Below the pieces are notes generated by a model. The model made no database searches. It was not told the origin of the DNA and was given only the letters and a program-made list of their open reading frames with translations. Positions 1 to 6,142 of a stretch of 7,629 nt of DNA are shown here, in pieces. This stretch comes from Clostridia bacterium. Its GTDB lineage: Bacteria > Bacillota_A > Clostridia > Lachnospirales > Cellulosilyticaceae. The stretch lies in assembly GCA_029239935.1 (NCBI GenBank), contig JARBTY010000151.1, forward strand, positions 1 to 7,629, read 5' to 3'. The position numbers and the translations under genes were made by a program. Within the stretch, counting starts at the first letter, position 1, and every line of letters begins with the position of its first letter.

Positions 1-252
1 CAAATAGTGAAACAAACCCTTCCCATTTTTAACGGTATGGTCTATCTCTGTACCCCAAAGGAACATAAAAGGTATTTCAGAGTTTATGAACAGTTTTTTC
101 TATTTCATTACAGCAGCTTCAGCCAATTTCCTTGTATAACTACTCAAGAGGTGCCTTATCTATTTTTAACGGGAGAAAAAGATTTTAAAAATCTTGATAC
201 TTTAAATCCAATTTTAAACAATCAACTCAGTCAGTTTATTAAGAGCGTATAG
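1..252 (+). CDS. 3' end of an unrecognised protein (partial)
   Basis: The reading frame is open at the left edge of the window and ends at TAG (250-252), so only about the last 83 residues are visible and the true start lies outside. The GTG at 7-9 is not a credible start because the frame continues through it with no ribosome binding site nearby. The segment is soluble-looking, rich in Phe, Tyr and Leu (for example YFRVYEQFFLFHYSSF near the middle), with no signal peptide, membrane helix or motif I recognise. Its stop codon overlaps the Shine-Dalgarno sequence of the next gene (TAGGAGGGG), so the two are almost certainly co-transcribed and possibly translationally coupled. By context it probably belongs to the same glycan locus, perhaps as the C-terminus of a transferase, but the sequence itself does not show a function. 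Confidence 0.6.
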   Translation, partial: QIVKQTLPIFNGMVYLCTPKEHKRYFRVYEQFFLFHYSSFSQFPCITTQEVPYLFLTGEKDFKNLDTLNPILNNQLSQFIKSV

Positions 253-261
253 GAGGGGCTT

Positions 262-975
262 ATGAAAACCCGTTATATTATTTATTCACGATTTAATTCA
301 GATATTGGATTATCCAAGCAATTTCATGTATCAGATTCACTTTCTGAAAAATGGATAGCCTATAGACTGCTTATCTTCAATCTCTATACCCGAAAGAGTC
401 TTGAGGCTCAAACTAATCAAGATTTTTTATCTGTTCTTAATGTACATCCAGACAGCATGTCTATTGTTGAAGCGGAACTTAAAAAATATCCACCGCTTCC
501 TCCTCACATTGTTTTTACCTCGGATAAAAATCAAACGATTGAGACTTATATTCAGGACGCTGATCAGCTTTATCTGTGCAACTTAGACAGTGATGACATG
601 TACCATCCCAGCTTTATACAGTTTCTTCATGAACACCCCATACAAAAGGATAAACCTTTATTACTCTTGAAAAACGGTTATATCCTTAATACCAATACCC
701 ATGTTGTGAATCATTATTATAGTCCCTCGCCTCCTTTTTTTGCTGAAATCTTTGATGTGAAGGACTACTTATCCTACGCGAGGTTTTATCCTCCTCTGGC
801 CCATGGCTATATGGAACGCTTTAATCATGAAACCATTACTCAGCGTCTTTTTATGATTATTTTACATGACCGAAATACTTGGCCTAACTATAGACGTGAA
901 GTTCCAAAGGTTTTTGAAACCGATCAAATACTTCCTGATTGGCAAGAAGTCTTGAAAGATTATCGCCTAATCTAA
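262..975 (+). CDS. Putative glycosyltransferase, rhamnosyltransferase-like (GT-A type)
   Basis: This 237-residue protein looks like the putative rhamnosyltransferase family (Pfam Rhamno_transf as I recall it). Residues 34-55 carry the pattern YR..IF..Y...SL.AQT.Q.F, typical of the conserved N-terminal part. Residues 108-115 read LDSDDMYH, a DxD-like acidic motif expected to bind the divalent metal and nucleotide sugar. There is no signal peptide or membrane segment, so it should act in the cytoplasm. The start is supported by AGGAGG 5 bases after a spacer (GGCTT) before ATG. It is a clear paralogue of the minus-strand protein at 4035-4790: both share W..YR, the SL.AQ block, YP.LP, I.FT, DSD.MYH..FIQ, K.GYI and an SPS element. 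The donor sugar and acceptor cannot be read from the sequence; rhamnose transfer is only a family name. It is the second gene of a plus-strand pair and is followed by a hairpin terminator. Confidence 0.7.
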   Translation: MKTRYIIYSRFNSDIGLSKQFHVSDSLSEKWIAYRLLIFNLYTRKSLEAQTNQDFLSVLNVHPDSMSIVEAELKKYPPLPPHIVFTSDKNQTIETYIQDADQLYLCNLDSDDMYHPSFIQFLHEHPIQKDKPLLLLKNGYILNTNTHVVNHYYSPSPPFFAEIFDVKDYLSYARFYPPLAHGYMERFNHETITQRLFMIILHDRNTWPNYRREVPKVFETDQILPDWQEVLKDYRLI

Positions 976-978
976 ACT

Positions 979-1018
979 TAAGATGCCTATTCCCCTCTAT
1001 TAAGGAACAGGCATCTTA
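979..1018. terminator. Bidirectional hairpin between convergent genes
   Basis: A 15-base arm at 979-993 (TAAGATGCCTATTCC) pairs with 1004-1018 across a 10-base loop. One position is A/C on the plus-strand transcript but becomes a G-U wobble on the minus-strand transcript, so the stem is fully paired in that direction. The hairpin begins 3 bases after the plus-strand stop and 1 base after the stop of the minus-strand acetyltransferase, filling the whole 44-base gap. The downstream U-tracts are only moderate (GTTATTTGTT on plus, AGTTTAGATT on minus). A shared terminator for both transcripts is the simplest reading. Confidence 0.75.
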
Positions 1019-1019
1019 G

Positions 1020-1736
1020 TTATTTGTTAGGCCAATAATGATAGATTGTACGCACCTCTTGTAATTTAAACCCGTGTTTTTGATAAAATCCAATAGCTTC
1101 TTTATTGTGTGCCTGAGTTCCTACCCTTATTTCTCCGATATCTTTTTGCCTGTAAAAGCGAATAAGCTCTTGGATCATCTTGCCGCCTATCCCAGATCCT
1201 TGACTGCCTTCTCGTACAGCAACAAGCTCTATCATCAATGCTTCATCTATATGAAATAAGATATACCCTTCTATTCGTTCATCTTTTTTATAAACTACAA
1301 AATATTTATCGGGACGGTTAAATGCATCCTCACACCATCTGATATAAATATCCTGTGATTTTTGTTGGTCTAAAAATTTATCCACCTTAAATCTAGAGTA
1401 CCGATAAGCTGTTCGAGAAATATCTAAAATTTCTTTAGATTGACTCATGCTGTTCTCAATGCTCACATTGGCTGGCTGGCTGATGTGGATACCCTCTGGT
1501 ACAAGCTGAAATCTAACTTGTATATCACACAAATAATTATTTTTAAGTGCTGAAAGGATCCTGTCATTTTCAGGTATACATTTACTATTATCTATCACCA
1601 CCAGATCAAACCTTTTGCTGTTTTCTATAAGTTCTTTTTGTTCTGTTACCGCCAGCTCTTGTGTTAAGGTTACCCTTGCTGTACTTAAATTAAAATACTG
1701 ATCATCCCATGGTGTAGACTGCATATTAACACGCAT
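1020..1736 (-). CDS. GNAT-family N-acetyltransferase, WecD-like
   Basis: This 238-residue protein has a two-part layout like E. coli WecD, the dTDP-4-amino-4,6-dideoxygalactose N-acetyltransferase. An N-terminal module opens with W10DDQYF (WecD has W-x-x-x-F-F-G there), and the GNAT domain covers roughly residues 90-238. YRYSRF at 111-116 and the following YIRWCEDA match the WecD pattern SRF...YAQWIENA. The acetyl-CoA loop is at 175-184 (REGSQGSGIG), and IRVGTQAHN..AIGFYQKHGF near 203-223 supplies the usual Asn and catalytic-type Tyr218. It probably acetylates the 4-amino group made by the aminotransferase encoded 23 bases upstream. The start at 1736 is backed by AAGGGGGAAGG just before ATG; the internal ATG at residue 5 has no comparable site. 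It is the last gene of the operon. The family is secure; the substrate is inferred from neighbours. Confidence 0.8.
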   Translation of the reverse strand: MRVNMQSTPWDDQYFNLSTARVTLTQELAVTEQKELIENSKRFDLVVIDNSKCIPENDRILSALKNNYLCDIQVRFQLVPEGIHISQPANVSIENSMSQSKEILDISRTAYRYSRFKVDKFLDQQKSQDIYIRWCEDAFNRPDKYFVVYKKDERIEGYILFHIDEALMIELVAVREGSQGSGIGGKMIQELIRFYRQKDIGEIRVGTQAHNKEAIGFYQKHGFKLQEVRTIYHYWPNK

Positions 1737-1759
1737 TTCCTTCCCCCTTTTTATTTGCT

Positions 1760-2953
1760 TTATAATAAGCTTTTTAAGGTTTCTGTTATATAGACAATCT
1801 GCTCCTCTTTTAATAAGGTATGAAGAGGCAGAGTAATTTCTTTTTTATACATTTCATATGCCTGTGGGTACTGTCCTATATCAAAACCCATTTTTTTATA
1901 AGCACTATGCATAGGTAGGGGCTTAAAATGCACATTGGTAGCTATCCCTTTTTGAGCCATTTGCTCAATAATCTGATTGCGTTGTATTTCATCTTTGTTT
2001 TTTAAACTCACCATACAAATATGAAAGCTTGATACACTGTCTTCTTGCCTATGTTTCAAAAGTTCCACTCCAGCATCTTTTAGTAACTGCTGATAGAGTG
2101 AAAAAAGCCCTTCTCTTTTAGCTAATATTTCATCATATCTTTTAAGCTGTGAAATTCCCAGTGCTGCCATAATATCTGTCATATTGCATTTATACCCAGG
2201 CATTAAAATGTCATATTCCCATGTCCCTGACTTTGTTTTAGCAAGCGCATCTTTATTTTGCCCATGCAGAGAAAGTAGCATAAACTGCTTATAGAGGTCT
2301 TCATCGTCAAGCGATGGATGAGATTTCCATGTAACTGCACCACCTTCACCTGTCGTAAGGTTTTTGACTGCGTGAAAAGAAAAAATACTGAAATCTGCGG
2401 CCGTCCCACTTTTTACTCCTTTATAAGAAGCTCCCATCGAATGGGCTGCATCTGCAATAATAGCTACTCTGCCCAATCTATGCTGAAGATCTGAATTTGC
2501 CAAAAACTTATTTCTTGCACCCCTAACCACCTTAGATATTTTTTCATAATCACACATAACCCCGCCGATATCAACTGCTATGATGGCCTTAGTCTTAGAG
2601 GTAATCACTTTCTCCAGTTGATTCATATCTATATGGTAACTGCCCGGTGCTGTATCAACTAATACCGGCACAGCTCCCACATGACAAATGACACTGGCTG
2701 AAGCTGTGTACGTATAGGCCGAAGTGATGACCTCATCTCCTGGCCCAATACCTAATACTCTTAGGGTAAGTTCCATGGCTGCCGTAGCCGAGCCAAGGCA
2801 TACCGTTTTTTTTGTGCCGAAATATACTGCTATTCCTTTTTCAAATGCTTTTGTTTGAGGCCCTGTTGTAAGCCATCCACTTTTAAGGACAGCCGTTACC
2901 GCTTCTATATCTTGTGCCTGAATATCCGGAGGTGAAAAAAGTATCCCTGTCAT
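1760..2953 (-). CDS. DegT/DnrJ/EryC1/StrS (ArnB/PseC-like) sugar aminotransferase
   Basis: This 397-residue PLP-dependent enzyme transfers an amino group, normally from glutamate, to the 4-keto group of a nucleotide-linked 4-keto-6-deoxy sugar. Visible family marks in order are SGWLTTGP (25-32), GSATAAMEL (54-62), the PLP-contacting ADAAHSMGA (167-175) with Asp168, and the Schiff-base lysine K197 in SFHAVKNLTTGEGG. Length fits the family. Compared with my memory of ArnB, about 15 extra residues (roughly 143-161) sit just before the ADAAHS strand. It lies 12 bases downstream of the dehydratase gene, whose stop overlaps this gene's AGGAGG site, and 23 bases upstream of the acetyltransferase gene. 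This dehydratase, aminotransferase, acetyltransferase order is that of Pse/Pgl/Wec-type 4-amino-sugar pathways. The likely substrate is the UDP-4-keto-6-deoxy-HexNAc made by the dehydratase; whether the product is altro-, gluco- or galacto-configured cannot be told. Confidence 0.85.
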   Translation of the reverse strand: MTGILFSPPDIQAQDIEAVTAVLKSGWLTTGPQTKAFEKGIAVYFGTKKTVCLGSATAAMELTLRVLGIGPGDEVITSAYTYTASASVICHVGAVPVLVDTAPGSYHIDMNQLEKVITSKTKAIIAVDIGGVMCDYEKISKVVRGARNKFLANSDLQHRLGRVAIIADAAHSMGASYKGVKSGTAADFSIFSFHAVKNLTTGEGGAVTWKSHPSLDDEDLYKQFMLLSLHGQNKDALAKTKSGTWEYDILMPGYKCNMTDIMAALGISQLKRYDEILAKREGLFSLYQQLLKDAGVELLKHRQEDSVSSFHICMVSLKNKDEIQRNQIIEQMAQKGIATNVHFKPLPMHSAYKKMGFDIGQYPQAYEMYKKEITLPLHTLLKEEQIVYITETLKSLL

Positions 2954-2965
2954 ACGCCATCCTCC

Positions 2966-3970
2966 TTATAATTCAAAAGAAATGAACTCACCTTTTTGAA
3001 GCATTTCTTTAATTTGCTCTTCGTTCATCAGGTTATTTTTCAGAGATACTTCTGCTGTCGTTAGCTTTTTCATGTTTTCAAAGTTATCATAATGCGCTTT
3101 TACCTCTTCATTAAGTGTCGTTGGGGCAATCAAATAATAGTTGTTGTCATACTCATAAACATTTCCTAATTCGTAAGTAGAGATAAGTTCTTCATGAAGC
3201 TTTTCCCCTGGCCGTATTCCCACTTCTTCTATTTTAGTCTCTTTATCGCCGTACCGCTTGACAAGCACCCTTGCCATATCTATAATTCTGCAGGCAGGCA
3301 TTTTCATGACAAAAATCTCTCCGCCTATACTTTGTTCTGCTGCTTTAAACAGCAAGGTAATGGCTTCGGGTATCGTGAGAAAATATCTTGTCATTTCTTT
3401 ATGAGTTAATGTTATTTTATTATATTTTTGAATCTGGTTAATAAATAATGGCACTACGCTGCCATTGGACCCTAATACATTACCTGCTCTGATACATACA
3501 AATCGTGTATGCACTGACAGATTGTTAGCCTGAATAATGATTCTTTCTGCTACTGCTTTGGTCATGCCATATAAGTTAAGCGGTGCTACCGCTTTATCAG
3601 TTGATACATCAATGACCTTTTTAACTTTGTTTTTTATACTGACCTCTATGAGATTAGAGGTTCCTAAAATATTGGTTTTGATAGCTTCCTGCGGCTGCAT
3701 CTCACACACTGGAACATGTTTGAGTGCTGCTAAGTGAAATACATAATCTACACCGACTGTAGCTTCCTCTATTGCAGCTTTGTCTCTGATATCCCCTATA
3801 ATAAACTTGAGTGTCTTAGAATCAAACTTTCTTTGCATTTCAACTTGTGCAAATTCTCCTCTTGAAAAAATTCTTATTTCCTTGGCCTTTTTTTCTAAAA
3901 GCTGCTTCACCAGTTCATGCCCCCAGGAGCCAGTTCCCCCAGTTATCAATATGACCTTATCTGTATACAT
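2966..3970 (-). CDS. UDP-GlcNAc 4,6-dehydratase, probably 5-inverting (CapE/PseB type)
   Basis: This 334-residue short-chain dehydrogenase/reductase-fold enzyme should convert UDP-GlcNAc to a UDP-4-keto-6-deoxy-HexNAc, the entry step for several aminosugars. The NAD(P)-binding GGTGSWG is at 11-17. The catalytic region is STDKA at 123-127, followed by the Y134-G-M-T-K138 pair, where Asp-Lys in STDK is the signature of these dehydratases. R161-A-G-N-V-L-G-S and SVVPLF follow. It is soluble and lacks the membrane domain of the long CapD/PglF enzymes, matching the short CapE/PseB/FlaA1 group. The C-terminal GIRPGEKLHEELIS and NNYYLIAP elements resemble PseB more than S. aureus CapE, although the operon contains CapF and CapG. 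GAGGAGG 5 bases before ATG fixes the start. The enzyme family is secure; the stereochemistry and pathway name are not, so no symbol is given. Confidence 0.85.
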   Translation of the reverse strand: MYTDKVILITGGTGSWGHELVKQLLEKKAKEIRIFSRGEFAQVEMQRKFDSKTLKFIIGDIRDKAAIEEATVGVDYVFHLAALKHVPVCEMQPQEAIKTNILGTSNLIEVSIKNKVKKVIDVSTDKAVAPLNLYGMTKAVAERIIIQANNLSVHTRFVCIRAGNVLGSNGSVVPLFINQIQKYNKITLTHKEMTRYFLTIPEAITLLFKAAEQSIGGEIFVMKMPACRIIDMARVLVKRYGDKETKIEEVGIRPGEKLHEELISTYELGNVYEYDNNYYLIAPTTLNEEVKAHYDNFENMKKLTTAEVSLKNNLMNEEQIKEMLQKGEFISFEL

Positions 3971-4034
3971 GTCTTCCTCCTCATATCGCTTAAATGTTAC
4001 ATTATATCTTATGCCCCTGTCAGAAAAGCCGTGT

Positions 4035-4790
4035 CTAAATTCTTTTTATCTGCCATTTCTCCAAAATACTGGTTTTAGTTGCCTCGTCTTCAATTCTCTG
4101 CCCTCGGCAGTGTCTTAGTATAAAATCAAATTCATTGTCCACATTCTTTTTATGGACAATAATCATATAGTTTTTACCATACATCACCTTGTGCTTTAAC
4201 TGGACTGCCTTAAAATGATTTTCAAACAACCTGCTTTTAAAGTGATCCCTATAAGTTTCTTTATCATATATATACACATATAATGACGGAGATTCATGAT
4301 AGATTTGTCCCAATCTGTCCGTACTCACATCATAAATATAGCCGTCTTTACAGAGCAGACACTCTAGACCTTCTTCATAAGGAAACTTATTAACTTGTTG
4401 TATAAAATCAAAATGATACATATTATCACTGTCTATCCGTACATGATATAAGTAATCATAATTTTGCATAACTTCTTCTATGATTTTATCTGCCTCATAG
4501 GTAAAAATGATATTATCAGGCAGCTGAGGGTATCTAGCCAGTGCATCATCTATAAGAGCCTTAGTGGGTTCATTGTATCTCATCAGGCATACAAAAGACT
4601 GGTCAATCTGTGCCTTTAAGCTCATATAGGTGTATTGCATAAAGATATCTATTCGGTAATCAATCCATTCCTTTGTCTGAGCATTTTTAAAAACTTTATC
4701 ATACATCCGTTTAACATAGGGTTCACTTAGATAAAGTGCGCCTAAATCTATATTAAATGGGATATCTATGATTATTTTTTTAAGCATCAT
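4035..4790 (-). CDS. Putative glycosyltransferase, rhamnosyltransferase-like (paralogue of 262-975)
   Basis: This protein has 251 residues from the chosen start and is homologous along most of its length to the plus-strand protein at 262-975. Shared blocks are W42..YR, SLKAQIDQSF (57-66), YPQLP (87-91), IIFT (94-97), the DxD-like RIDSDNMYH (118-126) followed by FDFIQ, CKDGYI (147-152) and SPSL. This fits a cytoplasmic GT-A-type transferase in or near the Rhamno_transf family. A longer frame reaches a TTG at 4811, but GGAGAG at 4797-4802 lies 6 bases before the ATG at 4790, so that start is preferred; a second ATG follows at 4787. It sits between capG and the dehydratase gene, so it probably uses one of the sugars made by this operon. 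Its donor and acceptor are unknown. The gap of 64 bases to the dehydratase gene contains no visible terminator. Confidence 0.72.
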   Translation of the reverse strand: MMLKKIIIDIPFNIDLGALYLSEPYVKRMYDKVFKNAQTKEWIDYRIDIFMQYTYMSLKAQIDQSFVCLMRYNEPTKALIDDALARYPQLPDNIIFTYEADKIIEEVMQNYDYLYHVRIDSDNMYHFDFIQQVNKFPYEEGLECLLCKDGYIYDVSTDRLGQIYHESPSLYVYIYDKETYRDHFKSRLFENHFKAVQLKHKVMYGKNYMIIVHKKNVDNEFDFILRHCRGQRIEDEATKTSILEKWQIKRI

Positions 4791-4796
4791 TGCATT

Positions 4797-4802
4797 CTCT
4801 CC
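4797..4802 (-). promoter_or_regulatory. Ribosome binding site deciding the 4790 start
   Basis: GGAGAG on the minus strand lies 6 bases upstream of the first of two adjacent ATG codons (4790 and 4787). The longer TTG start at 4811 would place this site inside the gene and has no purine-rich site of its own, so the shorter protein is preferred. Confidence 0.6.
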
Positions 4803-4833
4803 ATTTCCCAATTATTTTCAAACTATCAAACAG

Positions 4834-5004
4834 CTAGTAGCTCTCAAAGTACAATCCTCCTCTACTCTCATTAAAATATTCTATTTTAGTCTCAATTGTG
4901 CTGATTTTATAAAAAATAAAATCTACCAATAAGCTTGCTTGGCTCTCGGCAGATTCTGCTGCTGCTTTATTTATTTCTTCTGCAATCTGTTTTATTTTCT
5001 CCAA
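4834..5004 (-). CDS. Possible small ORF or gene remnant overlapping the capG end
   Basis: Between capG and the downstream glycosyltransferase gene there is a 56-codon frame with a TTG start at 5004 and a TAG stop at 4834-4836. It overlaps the last 13 bases of capG in another frame. The product starts LEKIKQIAEEINKAAAES, an Ala/Glu/Lys-rich, helix-prone stretch, continues through SLLVDFIFYKI and ends GGLYFESY. This looks more protein-like than chance AT-rich sequence, and it explains an otherwise empty 180-base gap in a tightly packed operon. Against it: there is no good Shine-Dalgarno site before the TTG, no ATG in the frame, and no family I recognise. CapG itself ends normally, so this is not a frameshifted CapG tail. 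It may be a small coupled gene, the remnant of a gene lost between capG and the transferase, or chance. Confidence 0.3.
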   Translation of the reverse strand: MEKIKQIAEEINKAAAESAESQASLLVDFIFYKISTIETKIEYFNESRGGLYFESY

Positions 5005-6116
5005 GTCGTCAGATTGATAATTTGAGCATAGCTTTGAATGATTTTAGCTACCTTAACCGATACATTGGTATCAACATAGTCCTCAGCACTCACAAGTTCT
5101 TCGTGATTTTCACGCATGTTAACTGCCAGTTCAACAGCTTGCTCAATCTCTTTTTGAGAAATACCTCCTATAACTAATGTGCCTTTATCAAGTACCTCAG
5201 GCCTTTCGGTTGAAGTTCTGATAAGTACGCCTGTAAATCCTAATATAGCCCCTTCCTCTGAAAGTGTTCCACTGTCTGAAAGTACACAATAGGCATTTTT
5301 CTGAAGATTATTATACTCTATAAAGCCAAAGGGCTTTAAATTTTGCACTAAAGGATGAAATTTAAAGTGTCTGGCTTCTATATATTTCATACTCCTTGGA
5401 TGAGTAGAGTAGATAACGGGCATTTGATATTTTTCTGCTATAGCATTGACCGCATTCATTAAGGATATAAAATGTGCTTCATGATCGATGTTTTCCTCTC
5501 TATGGGCAGATACTAAAATATAATGACCCTTTTTTAGTTTAAGTCTGCTGACGATATCACTTTCCTGAATTTTTTTAAGATATTTTTCCAACACTTCTCT
5601 CATGGGTGAACCTGTAACAAACAAGGTTTTACCATCAATACCTTCTGAAATCAGATACCTTCTGGAGTGTTCTGTATAAGGCAGATTAATGTCAGAAATA
5701 TGATCAACGATTTTGCGATTGATCATCTCAGGTACATTAAAATCCCAGCACCTATTACCTGCTTCCATATGAAAGATAGGCACTTTCAGCCGCTTTGCCG
5801 CAAGCGCTGAAAGCGCTGAATTAGTATCCCCTAAGATCAAAAGAGCCTCTGGCTTTTCTTTTTCAATGATTTCATAAGACCTGGCAATAATATTGCCCAT
5901 GGTTTCTCCAAGATGCCCTCCGGCACAGTTTAGGTAATAGTCAGGCGGCCTAAGCTCTAACTCTTCAAAAAAAATTTGATTTAACGTGTAGTCCCAATTT
6001 TGTCCTGTGTGAACAAGAATATGATTAAAATATTTGTCACAGGTCTTAATACAGGCTGAAAGACGAATGATTTCTGGTCTAGTACCCAGTATTGTCATAA
6101 CTTTCATTTTCTCCAT
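4992..6116 (-). CDS. capG: UDP-HexNAc 2-epimerase, CapG/FnlC/WbjD type
   Basis: This 374-residue non-hydrolysing UDP-HexNAc 2-epimerase has the GT-B-like fold and is related to WecB. In the CapE-F-G pathway it inverts C2 of UDP-2-acetamido-2,6-dideoxy-L-talose to give UDP-N-acetyl-L-fucosamine. Visible marks are GTRPEIIRL (11-19), HTGQNWD (36-42), GDTNS (96-100), MEAGNRCWD (117-125) with VPEMINRKIVDH, SAHREEN (203-209), SDSGTLSEE (280-288) and a TERPE loop (303-307). The NRCWD and NRKIVDHISDINLPY segments fit the CapG/FnlC branch rather than classical WecB, which reads GLRTGD there. Acidic and His positions D97, E118, E130 and H205 fall where WecB has its catalytic residues. Length equals what I recall for S. 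aureus CapG. AGGAGG at 6122-6127, 5 bases before ATG, supports the start. It lies 26 bases after capF, as expected for one operon. Confidence 0.88.
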   Translation of the reverse strand: MEKMKVMTILGTRPEIIRLSACIKTCDKYFNHILVHTGQNWDYTLNQIFFEELELRPPDYYLNCAGGHLGETMGNIIARSYEIIEKEKPEALLILGDTNSALSALAAKRLKVPIFHMEAGNRCWDFNVPEMINRKIVDHISDINLPYTEHSRRYLISEGIDGKTLFVTGSPMREVLEKYLKKIQESDIVSRLKLKKGHYILVSAHREENIDHEAHFISLMNAVNAIAEKYQMPVIYSTHPRSMKYIEARHFKFHPLVQNLKPFGFIEYNNLQKNAYCVLSDSGTLSEEGAILGFTGVLIRTSTERPEVLDKGTLVIGGISQKEIEQAVELAVNMRENHEELVSAEDYVDTNVSVKVAKIIQSYAQIINLTTWRK

Positions 6117-6142
6117 AAAGGCCTCCTACCTTTTATAAATGA

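Noticed and set aside
3780..4118. A 112-codon plus-strand frame
   Set aside because: It lies antisense to the start of the dehydratase gene and the end of the glycosyltransferase gene, both with strong motifs and ribosome binding sites. Its product is low-complexity Ser/Leu-rich, as expected of a shadow frame.
4791..4811. Seven-residue N-terminal extension of the minus-strand glycosyltransferase from a TTG
   Set aside because: GGAGAG within this stretch correctly positions the ATG at 4790; the TTG has no ribosome binding site.
4935..5177. An 80-codon plus-strand frame opposite the capG end
   Set aside because: It is antisense to well-conserved CapG sequence and its Leu/Phe-rich product is typical of the complement of AT-rich coding DNA. 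No ribosome binding site was seen.
5803..5820. Tandem repeat AGCGCTGAA x2 inside capG
   Set aside because: It encodes the conserved Ser-Ala-Leu-Ser-Ala-Leu stretch after GDTN in the epimerase, so it follows from protein sequence and is too short to be a repeat element.
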